Positions 10,854 through 22,496 of a DNA stretch of 64,000 nt are shown piece by piece. The notes below the pieces were generated by a model, which made no database searches, was not told the origin of the DNA, and saw only the letters and a list, made by a program, of their open reading frames with translations. Origin of the DNA: Adiantum capillus-veneris (taxonomy: Eukaryota; Streptophyta; Polypodiopsida; Polypodiales; Pteridaceae); assembly GCA_014529385.2 (NCBI GenBank), contig CM043969.1, positions 15,623,446 to 15,687,445 on the forward strand, in the 5' to 3' direction. How positions within the stretch are numbered: the first letter of the stretch is position 1; every line of letters begins with the position of its first letter. Made by a program: the position numbers and the translations under genes.

Positions 10854-12676
10854 TGTCATAAAATCTAATATCTAATATCTAACCAACCCAAATGAGTTTC
10901 TCATATTAAACCGATCACTTAATGTGGGAGAATAAACGGGAACAAGGGTTAAGATATAGACATGTGCTTATAGATCTATCTCAACACGGGCCAATGGTAA
11001 AGGGGCCCAAATGAGAGCTGGTCTATCAAAGAGCAAGGCTAACCAATGGATCATAAGACCTCCAATGGGTTAGCTTCATTGAAGACCTCCAATAATGTGT
11101 GTAAAAGTCCTTTGACCTTAGGTAAGCAAGGGCTGAGCTTGAGGCGGGAACCTGACCCATCGAGGTGCTTGTCTTACTTGTCATGCTTGATGACTGAGGT
11201 GCTTGAGGTGCTTGATGATTGAGGTGCTTGAGATGCTTGAGTTGCTTGATGATTGAGATGCTTGAGGTGCTTGACATGCTTGAGATGCTAGGGTTGCACT
11301 TGAGGTGAGAACCCAGCCCAAGCTTAAAGTGCTGAACGGCCAAGCTTGTGGTGGGAACAGGGCCTATGCATGAGGGGCTTGAAGTGTCAAAAAGTCAAAT
11401 ATTCAATCCCTACAAGAAGGGGACGAGCCCTACATGAGGGGGGATGAGAGAGAACACCCACACACTCACACTAGGCATGCATGGTACAAAGAAAGCAGAA
11501 GGGACACTTGTTAAGTTCCTCCTCATGTTGCCCTCATGGTGTGCTTCAAGCCTATTGGTTGGCCACCCAAGGGCTCCAATGATATTTTAGGAGATTTAAT
11601 CAATTGATTTTTCATTTATCAAGTCCTCCCTCTCAAAGGGGAAAGGGGGACACTTGTCCCAAGCCTACCCTTTCTACTTGTAATGCCTCCTGCTTGTGAT
11701 TGGCTAGGCCTGGAGGGGTCCAATGAGCTTCAAGCATGAGCTACAAGGGGGGGTGACCCAAGAAATCTAGGGGGTTACTTAGGGGGTATACTCACCCACA
11801 CACACCCACAAACACTCTCATTGTGTGCTATGCAAAGTGCAAGAGCTCCCTCTCCTTCTCCAAGCAAGTAGAGGTTGAGATACTACACCAACACTCTTGG
11901 CTATGATTTTCTAGGCCTGGAGGGGCCCAATGAGCTTCAAGCATGAGCTACAGGGGGGGGGGGGGTCGACCCAAGCAAGCTAGGGGGTTTCTTAGGGGGT
12001 ATACTCACCCACACACACTCACAAACACTCTCATTGTGTGCTATGCAAAGTGCAAGAGCTCCCTCTCCTTCTCCAAGCAAGTAGAGGTTGAGATCCTACA
12101 CCAACACTCTTGGCTATGGAGTACAAATCCAACCAAGATCCATGCTTCAATGCTTAAGCTTGCCATCTCCTTTTTCTTCATTACTATACTATTATGTATG
12201 CTAGTAATGATAAGTGAGGAACTAATTCTTTCTCCTACGAAATGTTTCTTCTTCCTCTTCCCTACCCTCATTCCCTGCTAGCTCTCTCCACCTTTGAAGG
12301 TGTTTGAGGTCTTGGGACTGAGGCTTGGGATAGTTAAAGCTTTCGTCAAGTTCATGCTATGCTTGTGATGCATGAAGATTTCCATCTTCATTGCATCACC
12401 TAGGTCACAACGAACACAAAGATTGTATTGTAACAAGTCTCTCTCAATGGGAGAAGTCATAATACAAATGCTTATTGGAGGGGGGACCGGCTCCGCATAA
12501 ATCCGGTCCTCAATTGTTGTCATGTTCTCTAAATTCTCTCTCTTGCAAAAGTATTGTTCATGCCAAGTTAACTAATTGCTATGACTATGTTGCTATCTTC
12601 AATTATGTTCACCCGCTATGCTCACAAAGTCATTTTTCAAAAATACTCTCAAGTTAAATAGGCCAATTCCATTACA
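10854..12676 (+). repeat. 3' LTR of element 1, with internal duplication
   Basis: The LTR is 1,823 bp and is preceded by a purine tract (AAGAGAGAGGTAA). A block of about 205 bp, at about 11703-11908 and again at about 11911-12118 (both starting CTAGGCCTGGAGGGG), is tandemly doubled relative to the 5' LTR. The GGACCGG...CCGGTCC stem is intact here. Confidence 0.92.
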
Positions 12677-12681
12677 TTGTT

Positions 12682-12872
12682 TAGACTACATATCACCACA
12701 AACCATTAATTATGTAGTTCTTCAACTAAATGAATGCTTTTATAGAATAAAAATATGTGGGTGATATTTGGATCTTTAAAGAAAATAAAATGTATTGCAT
12801 TGTATATGTGTTGTTTTTCTATAGTTGAAAAGGAGAGAGTTAATAAATGCAGTTGGTGTTTATCATACATGT
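12682..12872. repeat. Duplicated P450 intron segment, copy 1, part b
   Basis: This is 191 bp of original intron sequence between elements 1 and 2, collinear with about 23841-24024 (shared 'gactacatatcaccacaaacc' and the tract up to 'tatcatacatgt'). Confidence 0.9.
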
Positions 12873-14463
12873 TGTCATAATAATCAATATCTAATTCTCC
12901 TAAATGATTTTCTCATATTAAACTGATCATTTAATGTGGGGAAGTGCCAAGGGAGAAAAAGCTAGAATATTGGTTAAGCTAGCAGACCGGCCACAGTAGG
13001 GATCCAAAGGAGGGAAAATAGGGATCCAAAGGGGGGGCCATCTGCAAAAGAGCCATGTGCAACAATGGGCTAAAAAGACCCTAAGGTTCAGTCCATTAAG
13101 ACTTCCAAAATGCTAAGGTTCCAAAATTCAAAGGTTGTGTCCAAAGGTCAACCCTAGGGAAAATTGGATGCTTTGTGTGTGCCCTAAAAGTCTTTGCACA
13201 TCCCTACATGGGAGGGGGCGAGCCCCAAAGGTAGGAGATGAGAGAGAAAGCCACACACACACACACACAGGCTCCCTTTACACAAAGGGAATGAGGGACA
13301 CATGTCAGCTCCCTAGGCCAGATGCCCACAAGGTGTGCCCAATTCCTATTGGAAGACCCTTGAAGTTGACCAATGAGAATTAAGCTAGAGTAAATGTAGT
13401 TTAATTAATTTTAAAACATTTAATAAAAGAAACCAATGAGAATTAAGTCTCCTATAAGACTATTGGGCAGTCTCCCAAAGGGTCCAATGAGCATTCAGAA
13501 GCCCCATGGCTTGCCTGATTTCTATTGGCCAGGAGGCAAAGGGGTCCAATGAGAGTTTAGCTTAATTATTTAATTACGTAAAGCTCTCACAAAAGGGGAA
13601 AGGGGGACACATGTCAGAAGGCTATCACTTATGCTGCTTAATACCCATTGGCTTGACTTGGGGAGGTCCAATGAGGCAAAAGCCAGACCAAATTAGCAAC
13701 AAGGGCTCGCCCAAGAGAGAGAGGGGGCTGATTTTTGTTGGGCATTGACACACACACACTCACACTTGACCATGTGTGAAGGAAGAATACTCTATCTCCT
13801 CCCAAGCTTTAATGGAGAGCTCATCACCTACTCCAAGCTTGTGAGATAGAAGCCTACATCAACACTCTCTTGGCATGTGGATGCAAATCCAACCAAGAGC
13901 CAAGCTTCAATGCATGCTCATCTCCTCTACCAAGCTAATTATTAAGCTAAGCTATGCTAATATGAGTGATTATGTGAGGAGATGTACATCTTTCTCGTAA
14001 GATACTCCTTCTTCCTCTCAATCTACTCTCATACCCTGCTAGCTCTCACCATCTTCCAAGGTGTGTGAGGTCTTGGGTCTGAGAACGGGGATAATTCAAG
14101 TTGTGTTTGATTAAGTGTTTTGCTTGGTGTATGAAGCTTCCATCTTCATTGCACTAGCTAGTCTTGAAGGAACACAAAGAATTGTATTGTACAATTCTCT
14201 CTTGATGGGAGAAACCATAATACAAAGCCTTTTGGAGGGGGGACCGGCTCCATGCAAATCCGGTCCTCAATTGTTGTCAATAGCTTAATTTCTCTCTCTT
14301 TTGAGAGTATTGTTGATGTTATCTAACTAGGTGTTATGATTTTTGTTGCTCTCTCCACCCAAGCACTCTTGTAATTCTCATTAGGAATCTATTCTAATGA
14401 AATGCCCACTATGTTCATGCTAATTTCCGCTACACATAAGTTATTAGGCCATTAAATGTTACA
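12873..14463 (+). repeat. 5' LTR of element 2
   Basis: It starts TGTCATAATA and ends GTTACA. It carries nine CCAAT boxes on alternating strands between 13348 and 13672, a short CA microsatellite near 13252, and a perfect GGACCGG/CCGGTCC stem (14241-14247 with 14260-14266). Confidence 0.95.
13348..13672. promoter_or_regulatory. Array of nine CCAAT boxes in the LTR
   Basis: ATTGG occurs at 13348, 13462, 13524 and 13647. CCAAT occurs at 13370, 13433, 13484, 13546 and 13668, mostly as CCAATGAG. They form repeated inverted ATTGG...CCAAT pairs. CCAAT is the NF-Y site; its use by this LTR is inferred. The pattern is also visible in the other chromovirus LTRs in the window. Confidence 0.5.
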
Positions 14464-14482
14464 TTGGTATCAAAGCTCTAGG
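14464..14482 (+). other. Primer-binding site, initiator-Met tRNA
   Basis: TTGGTATCAAAGCTCTAGG follows the LTR end directly. TGGTATCARAGC is the usual initiator-Met tRNA primer site of plant LTR retrotransposons. Confidence 0.85.
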
Positions 14483-14638
14483 TTTCTCTTTTCTTGCTCA
14501 AGAAGGGAGGTCCTCAAGCTAGCTACAAATGGTTGGTATTATTAATTGCCTGTGAGTAAGTAGAATAGGGATTTTTCAGCCTTGCAGTGCGCATGCCTTT
14601 GTGCAGTTAACGGGGCATCACCGTCGAGAGCTATGGTC

Positions 14639-14686
14639 TTAATAGTGGAGTCCTACAGGGCTTGCCTACGGCTTAACCACTATTGA
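14639..14686 (+). promoter_or_regulatory. Leader stem-loop of element 2 RNA
   Basis: AATAGTGG (14641-14648) pairs with CCACTATT (14677-14684), extendable by a U-G and a U-A pair. GCCTACGGC lies in the loop. Compared with element 1, the paired change G-C to A-U preserves the stem. Confidence 0.5.
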
Positions 14687-14880
14687 GCTATTAGAAGATT
14701 GACAGGAGCCAGTGCTGTTTTGGTGTCGAAAGACCCTCTCTTCTATTCCTTGCAATTAATGGTATTCGAGCTGCGGGTACAGTAGCTTGAGTGCTTTTTC
14801 TAAAGGGGTAAAGAGGAGTAGCAACTAGGGCTTGAAGTGCCAAAGTATACCTAAAAAGTTTACACCTAAAAGTTGTTAGA

Positions 14881-17800
14881 ATGGCTGACAATAGTAAAGA
14901 GAGTGAAATTAATGTTGATAACTTTGATTTTGCTCATGAGCAAGCTACTAATGATGCTTCAATGCTTGTGAACTATCTTGTTTCTAGGCTTCAACAAGCC
15001 ATGGGCAATCCATCTCTCCAAAGTGAAGTGCAACGGCAGCTCCGTGCTCACGGGATTCTTCAAGCTCATCACCATGACGAGAGAACACCTAGGAAGCCTC
15101 CTTGTGAGACTACCAAAAGAGGTCTCTCTCCGATTCGGGAAGAAGAAGAGAATCCATATGAAGGGCTCAAGAATTTACTTCTTGATGATGCATCTCCTTC
15201 CCAAAGGAGAACTCAAGAGCCTCCACCGAAGGAACGAGAAAGAAGCGAGTCTCCCGCCACCTACGCGGAGATGGCTCCACGAAGACGGTGGGCTAAACGC
15301 TCTCCGTCACCACCAAAGCGGAGAAGACCATCGTATTCTTCTCCTCACCACAATTCAAAGAGGGATGATAAAAAGCAAGAGAAGAAAAAGGTGAGAAAGA
15401 GGACACCCTCTTCTCCATCTTCTTCATCCTCTTCCTCTTATGAAAGCTATGGTGAAGACGACAAAGATCAAGACAAGAAAAAGGCGAGAAAGAGGTCACC
15501 CTCTTCTCCACCTTCTTCAAATTCTTCACCTTTTGAAGAAAGTGATGGTGCAACTTTTGAACCATCAAAAAGAAGAGGCCATAGGAAATCCTATGCCGCA
15601 TGGAAGAGGTCGTCCAAGCTGAAGAAATTCAAAGAGGGAGGGAAGAGCATCTCTTTCCTTACCTATGATGGCACCTTCGGTGCTACGGACAAAGTCTTGG
15701 CCTTTATCCAGCAATTCGATGCGGCGTTTGGAGATGAGGGCTTCACGGAGTCCTCTAAGCTACGCCATGTAGCTATGCACTTTCAAAAGTCCGCCAGACA
15801 ATGGTGGTCTAGCCTACGAGCCAACGGTGAAGCTCCACGAACATGGAAGGCTTTAAGAGCTTCCATTATGAAGCAGTTTTTGGCCACCGATGCCAAAGAC
15901 AAAGTACTCACCGAATGGCGAAGCTTAAAGCTCTCTCCCAATGAATCCATCCACAAATATGTAGACAAGTTTTGGGACCTACAACTCAAAGCCACTGTCT
16001 TCAAAAAGTTGGATTTTGGAGAGCAAAAGCAACAATTTTGTGCGGGCTTAACCGAAGAAATGGCGGAGTATGTCAACTCCCAAAGGCCACGTACCATATC
16101 GGCGGTAATACACCATACTATGGTGGCCTCTCGAATCAATTTCCAAACGGGGGGTAAAAGAAATAACAAGCCCCCGGAAAACAAGGGTTCCAATGAGCCT
16201 AAGGGGAAGGACAATGTCCAAAAGTCTCCTAAGGGAAATTCCAACAAAGCTAAAGAGAAGGGAGTTTACAAAGGAAAGAATAAACTCTCTCCTGAAGAGC
16301 TTGAGTGTTATCGTAAGGATAACCGGTGTTTCAAGTGCGGCGACCAAGGGCATGCGTACCGCGCTTGTCCCCAAAAGAACAACCGCCAAGATCCTCCTAG
16401 AGCTTCTTTGGTTGAAATCCAAGAGGAGGAGACTCACCAAACTCACCACAAAGGATCTCCTCTATGCCATGCTTGGGGAAAGGTAAGAGAACATGATGCT
16501 TTTATTCTCTTTGACCCAGGTTCTACTCACAATTTCATAGCTATGGAGTTAGCCACCAAGCTAGGCATACAATCCTACGAGATGGGAGATATCCTACCCG
16601 CAGACAGTGCCTTCAAGGGGCAAGAAGCTTCAGTCACTCCCTTAATCGGGAAATTGAGGCTTCATGTCCAAGGCTATGTGGACAAAGAGGACTTCTTTAT
16701 CTCTCCTCTCAAGCATGAGGATGTAATCCTAGGGTCACCTTGGTTTGACCGCCTGGCTGCCGATGTTAAATTTCCTGAAAGGAGAATCTCCTTTAAGTTC
16801 AGGGAAAAAGACATGTATATAGATGCTAAGGAGATGGGTAACACCATCCCCATTGTACATACACCAGCTTTCAACAAGTCAATAAAGAGCTCTATTTCCG
16901 TGTACATGATTTTTGTTAAAGATTCTCAAAATGAACCTAATGCTTTAGCAAAAGAAAATAAAAGCAACCAAAAGGAATTAGAGTTATCCAATTTTCTCAA
17001 GGGGTTTCAAGATGTTTTTATTGACGACATCCCTTGTGAGCTACCTCCTAAACGAGGTAATGATGACCATGCAATTGAACTTCTTCCAGGAAGTTCACCG
17101 CCTAACAAACCTCCTTATAGAGTTTCTCAAGCTCAACAAGAGGAGATTATGCGGCAAGTGCATGAGTTAGTTGAGAAGGGCATGGTTAGGCCTAGCTCAT
17201 CTCCATTTTGCTCACCTGTGCTATTAGTGCAAAAGAAAGACGGCACATATCGTATGTGTGTCGACTATAGAGCACTAAATAGGATCACTATCAAGAATAG
17301 GTTTCCCGTTCCACGGGTAGAAGACCTATTTGATAAGCTACAAGGATCTCCCTACTTCAGTAGGATTGACCTAAAAAGTGGCTATCATCAAATAAGGATA
17401 GTTGATCAAGACATTGTAAAGACCGCATTTCATACTACATTTGGTCTTTACGAATACATTGTCATGCCTTTTGGCTTGACCAATGCACGAGCCACATTCA
17501 ACCGCTTGATGGAGAAGCTGTTCAGGCCTCATCGAACCTTCACTGGAGTGTTCTTTGATGATATTATCATCTACTCTAATTCATTGGAGGAACACAAGCA
17601 ACACCTCCAGGTAATATTTCAAGTTTTAAGAGAGAATAAACTTTATGTTAATCGAAAGAAAAGTGAATTTTTCTTGCAAGAGATTCAGTATTTAGGTCAC
17701 ATTATCTCTCAAGATGGCATCCAAATGGATCCATCCAAGTTAGAGGTAATAAAAGGATGGCCTAAACCAAGGAATCTTCATGAACTAAGAAGCTTTATAG

Positions 17801-19830
17801 GTATGTGTGCATACTATAGACGCTTCATAGAAAAGTTCTCACAAATTGCGGGACCATTACATGATCTAACAAAGAAAAGTGTTAGGTATACATGGTCTGC
17901 TAAGGAGAACAATGCTTTCGAAAAGCTTAAAGAAAAGCTTATCTCTCAACCTGTGCTTACACTACCGGATCTCTCAAAACCATTTGAGGTCCAATGTGAT
18001 GCTTGTGGTGATTGCCTTGGAGCTGTTTTGCTCCAAGAAGGGCACGCCATAGGCTATGAGAGTCGAAGGCTCGACCCTGTTGAGCAAGCTCTAGGCATAT
18101 ATGAAAAGGAACTCCTTGCAGTTCTACATGCCTTAGACTCATGGAAGCACTATTTATTGGGGACTCCTTTCATTCTACGAACGGATCACCAAAGTCTTAA
18201 GTACTTCATGACACAGACCAAGCTCTCCGACAAACAAATGAGGTGGGCAAATTTCCTTTCGCAATTTCATTTTCATATTGCTCACATTGCTAGCAAGCAT
18301 AATCAAGTAGCAGATGCACTCTCAAGACGACCGAGAGTGAATGCGGTTTCCATAGCAACTCACAATGATTTATCTTCAATGATAGACGAGTATGCTATTG
18401 ATCCCGATTTTAGAGATGTGATTTCAGCCCTTGCATTAGGGAAGAAAGAAGAACCATTTACTTTACAAGATGGTTATCTTCTCTATGGCAATAGACTATG
18501 CGTTACTAACTCACTACGTGAGAAAGTAATGTATGAATCTCATGCTCCACCTTATGCGGGGCATAGAGGGATTCAGTCTACCTTAAAGGGAATTGAAACA
18601 TATTTCTATTGGCCTACCATGAAAGTGAACATACAAGAATATGTTTCCAAATGTGTGGTATGCCAAAAGACAAAATTTGATAGAGGGAAGCAACTTGGGT
18701 TGCTTCAACCCTTGCCAATCCCTAATTCACCATGGGAGAGCATATCCATGGATTTTATCTTTGGATTGCCTAAGTCTATCCATGGGAATACGGGAATATG
18801 GAAGATAGTAGACAGGTTCAGTAAACAAGCTCATTTTATACCTGTCAAAAAGACTATCAAAGCCCATCAAATGGCAACCCTCTTCATTTCACAAATTTTC
18901 AAGTACCATGGCTTGCCCATGTCCATAGTGTCGGATAGAGATCCTAGAATGACCAGTAATTTCTGGAAGGGTCTCTTTGAGAATTTAGGAACAAGGCTAA
19001 ACTTCTCTTCGGCCTATCATCGATAAACTGATGGCCAAAGTGAAATAGCTAACCTAACCATTCTCGATCTACTAAAAGCCTATGTAACGGAAGTAGATCA
19101 AAGATCCCAATGGGAGAAGTACTTACCCTTAGTAGAGTATGCTTACAATAACACTGTACATACTTCCACAGGAAAAGCACCTTTCGAGGTAATTGAGGGA
19201 AGATCAAAAAGTCCCTTGCTACTTAAGGTACATGGGAAGACCTTTGCTGCAGATGAGTATAGCCGAGACCTACAAGAATCTTTCCAAAAGATTAAGGATG
19301 CTATCTCTATCTCACAGCAAAGGCAAAAGGCTGCTGCTGACAAGCACAGAAGAGCCCAAGCCTTTAAAGAAAACAATTGGGTCTTGTTAAAGTTTCCCAA
19401 GGCTTGATTAAGGCACACGACGGGCAAGAATCCTACGGGCCACCAAAAGTACTATGCTAAACTAGCAAAAAGGTACTATGGTCCCTTCCAGATTCTTAGG
19501 CCAATCAATGAGATGGCCTATCAACTTAAGTTGCCCAATCATTGGCTCATACACAATGCTTTTCATGTGAGCCTATTAAAGCCTTACAAAGGAGAGCCAC
19601 CTCAAGAACCAACTATTGAAGACCCACCGGAGATCGAGGACCAAGAGGAGGTGCTGCAGCCCGAGTCCATTCTCCGACATGAAGACAAGGTATTAAGAGG
19701 CGGTAAGACTATCCGACGATATCTTATTAAGTTTAAGAATTATCCTTTCGAAGATGCTATATGGATGCAAGGCATACAATTAAAGGATAACCTAAACCTT
19801 GTCAATGCTTACAATGCTTCCCAAGAGTAA
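14881..19830 (+). CDS. gag-pol polyprotein of element 2 (two nonsense mutations)
   Basis: One frame of 1,650 codons runs from ATG 14881 to TAA 19828, interrupted by TAA at 19024 and TGA at 19405. Domains, with approximate residues: an Arg/Ser/Lys-rich gag segment (140-230), retrotransposon gag (271-390), CCHC knuckle CFKCGDQGHAYRAC (483-496), protease DPGSTHNF with D545, reverse transcriptase (755-930) with YRMCVDYRAL and FFDDIIIYS (catalytic D893-D894), RNase H (1035-1150), integrase finger H1221, H1228, C1258, C1261, integrase core D1291, D1352, E1388 (D-x35-E), and a chromodomain-like end (about 1600-1649). The first stop falls between the second integrase Asp and the Glu, so integrase is cut. 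The mutations look recent (CGA to TGA for the second). Confidence 0.93.
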
Positions 19831-19960
19831 GCAAATGTACAAAATGTTAAAAATGAACAAAATTTTTGTCTTATAAGACTCTCTTTTTCTTTATTTGTTC
19901 ACAAAAATGAAGTAGTATGCATGCTTAGATCAAGTTTGTGGAGACGACGTCACCCAAACA

Positions 19961-20070
19961 CCAAGTAGAGCTTGTCACTCTACTATGGAAGACTGATAGG
20001 ACTAATGTGCAGACATGATTGCGGCAGCCTCAGGCTCTCAAGCGCCAAATGGACTAGTCATCCATTATGG
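19961..20070 (+). promoter_or_regulatory. Twin 3'-UTR hairpins of element 2
   Basis: AGTAGAG - CTTGTCA - CTCTACT (19964-19984) and AATGGA - CTAGTCA - TCCATT (20048-20066) are perfect 7-bp and 6-bp stems. Their 7-nt loops differ at one base. They lie between the pol stop and the polypurine tract. Confidence 0.6.
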
Positions 20071-20173
20071 AATGATGTCGTAGGGTAACATAGGGATCCT
20101 CTACCCACTAAGAAAAGGACTCATGAATATGCTTTATCTTCTCTACACCATAGTCGAGGATGACTATGATTTC

Positions 20174-20186
20174 AAGAGAGAGGTAA
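20174..20186 (+). other. Polypurine tract of element 2
   Basis: AAGAGAGAGGTAA immediately precedes the 3' LTR, as expected for the plus-strand primer of reverse transcription. Confidence 0.8.
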
Positions 20187-21774
20187 TGTCATAATAATCA
20201 ATATCTAATTCTCCTAAATGATTTTCTCATATTAAACTGATCATTTAATGTGGGGAAGTGCCAAGGGAGAAAAAGCTAGAATATTGGTTAAGCTAGCAGA
20301 CCGGTCACAATAGGGATCCAAAGGAGGGAAAATAGGGATCCAAAGGGGGGGCCATCTGCAAAAGAGCCATGTGCAACAATGGGCTAAAAGACCCTAAGGT
20401 TCATCCCATTAAGACTTCCAAAATGCTAAGGTTCCAAAATTCAAAGGTTGTGTCCAAAGGTCAACCCTAGGGAAAATTGGATGCTTTGTGTGTGCCCTAA
20501 AAGTCTTTGCACATCCCTACATGGGAGGGGGCGAGCCCCAAAGGTAGGGGATGAGAGAGAAAGCCACACACACACACACAGGCTCCCTTTACACAAAGGG
20601 AATGAGGGACACATGTCAGCTCCCTAGGCCAGATGCCCACAAGGTGTGCCCAATTCCTATTGGAAGACCCTTGAAGTGGACCAATGAGAATTAAGCTAGA
20701 GTAAATGTAGTTTAATTAATTTTAAAACATTTAATAAAAGAAACCAATGAGAATTAAGTCTCCTATAAGACTATTGGGCAGTCTCCCAAAGGGTCCAATG
20801 AGCATTCAGAAGCCCCATGGCTTGCCTGATTTCTATTGGCCAGGAGGCAAAGGGGTCCAATGAGAGTTTAGCTTAATTATTTAATTACGTAAAGCTCTCA
20901 CAAAAGGGGAAAGGGGGACACATGTCAGAAGGCTATCACTTATGCTGCTTAATACCCATTGGCTTGACTTGGGGAGGTCCAATGAGGCAAAAGCCAGACC
21001 AAATTAGCAACAAGGGCTCGCCCAAGAGAGAGAGGGGGCTGACTTTTGTTGGGCATTGACACACACACACTCACACTTGACCATGTGTGAAGGAAGAATA
21101 CTCTATCTCCTCCCAAGCTTTAATGGAGAGCTCATCACCTACTCCAAGCTTGTGAGATAGAAGCCTACATCAACACTCTCTTGGCATGTGGATGCAAATC
21201 CAACCAAGAGCCAAGCTTCAATGCATGCTCATCTCCTCTACCAAGCTAATTATTAAGCTAAGCTATGCTAATATGAGTGATTATGTGAGGAGATGTACAT
21301 CTTTCTCGTAAGATACTCCTTCTTCCTCTCAATCTACTCTCATACCCTGCTAGCTCTCACCATCTTCCAAGGTGTGTGAGGTCTTGGGTCTGAGAACGGG
21401 GATAATTCAAGTTGTGTTTGATTAAGTGTTTTGCTTGGTGTATGAAGCTTCCATCTTCATTGCACTAGCTAGTCTTGAAGGAACACAAAGAATTGTATTG
21501 TACAATTCTCTCTTGATGGGAGAAACCATAATACAAAGCCTTTTGGAGGGGGGACCGGCTCCATGCAAATCCGGTCCTCAATTGTTGTCAATAGCTTAAT
21601 TTCTCTCTCTTTTGAGAGTATTGTTGATGTTATCTAACTAGGTGTTATGCTTTTTGTTGCTCTCTCCACCCAAGCACTCTTGTAATTCTCATTAGGAATA
21701 TATTCTAATGAAATGCCCACTATGTTCATGCTAATTTCCGCTACACATAAGTTATTAGGCCATTAAATGTTACA
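20187..21774 (+). repeat. 3' LTR of element 2
   Basis: It is 1,588 bp and almost identical to 12873-14463, including the CCAAT array and the GGACCGG stem. Visible differences include one G/T at 'gttgacc'/'gtggacc' and T/C at 'gattttt'/'gactttt'. Confidence 0.95.
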
Positions 21775-21790
21775 CATGTGTGTTTGCAAG

Positions 21791-22218
21791 TGTTGGAATT
21801 AGGGTTGTAGAGAAACACACACAGCTTGGAGAAGACGAAGGAAGCTGAAGGCACACAATAGAGAGTGTGTTACTTAGTGTGGAATGGAAAGATAGATAGC
21901 CCTAGAGAGATCCCCCTTGGCGTGATGCGGTGAACGAGAGATGGCACATGAGTAAAGGGAAGTGCCATGCCCTGAGGACAAGATCAGTCCACAAAGGGAA
22001 GTAAGCCCAAAGCTTTGCGGAAAGCTTCAAGCTTCTCACGAGACAATGCCTTTGTGAAAAGATCTACAAGGTTTTCCTATGCAATGGAAAGATAGATAGC
22101 CCTAGAGTGATGGGCGTATATACAATGCACGGGGGAAAAAAACCTCCTAAAGAGGGAAAAAATGTCCCGGCGGTCCTAGTGTGTTCACACATATCACTAC
22201 CACATGTATATGGTAACA
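21791..22218 (-). mobile_element. Copia-type solo LTR carrying a piece of pol
   Basis: The 428-bp unit reads TGTTGGAATT...GGTAACA on the plus strand and is flanked by perfect GCAAG duplications (21786-21790 and 22219-22223). The uninterrupted site is present at about 24040 (TTTGCAAGCATGTGC). An embedded copia pol end on the minus strand (21984-22076) sets the orientation. A 25-bp repeat (AATGGAAAGATAGATAGCCC..., 21883-21907 and 22083-22107) brackets a 200-bp unit holding that pol piece, so a normal LTR of about 228 bp seems to have gained 200 bp. No second LTR is present. Confidence 0.8.
21984..22076 (-). pseudogene. C-terminal end of a copia polyprotein
   Basis: The minus strand reads ENLVDLFTKALSREK and continues to GLLPFVD and a stop. 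This matches the conserved end of copia RNase H (N-x-A-D-x-x-T-K-x-L-x-x-x-K-F pattern). It sits inside the LTR unit rather than before it. Confidence 0.8.
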
Positions 22219-22495
<277 letters not shown>

Positions 22496-22496
22496 C

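Larger units (their letters stand above)
2095..12676 (+). mobile_element. Ty3/gypsy chromovirus, element 1 (oldest copy)
   Basis: This is a complete but decayed LTR retrotransposon of 10.6 kb. The 5-bp target duplication TTGTT lies at 2090-2094 and 12677-12681. LTRs begin TGTCAT and end in TACA (mutated to TATA in the 5' LTR). It contains a degenerate primer-binding site, a gag-pol pseudogene, a nested 1.67-kb element (5911-7581) and a polypurine tract just before 10854. It was inserted into the intron part of the duplicated P450 segment, and the empty site is readable at about 23828-23845. The diverged LTRs and many stops make it older than the related elements at 12873 and 44116. Confidence 0.95.
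12873..21774 (+). mobile_element. Ty3/gypsy chromovirus, element 2 (youngest and nearly intact)
   Basis: The element is 8,902 bp with a perfect CATGT target duplication (12868-12872 and 21775-21779). The LTRs are 1,591 and 1,588 bp and differ by only about ten changes by eye, indicating recent insertion. All parts are present: an initiator-Met primer site, a leader with a stem-loop, a gag-pol frame broken by only two stops, a 3' UTR and a polypurine tract. The C-terminal chromodomain-like segment places it among chromoviruses. It lies in the same orientation as element 1, 196 bp downstream of it. Confidence 0.96.

Noticed and set aside
14881..19026. The 1,381-codon frame as a host gene
   Set aside because: It is gag-pol of an LTR retrotransposon with both LTRs and a target duplication. 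The RS-like segment alone does not make it a splicing factor.
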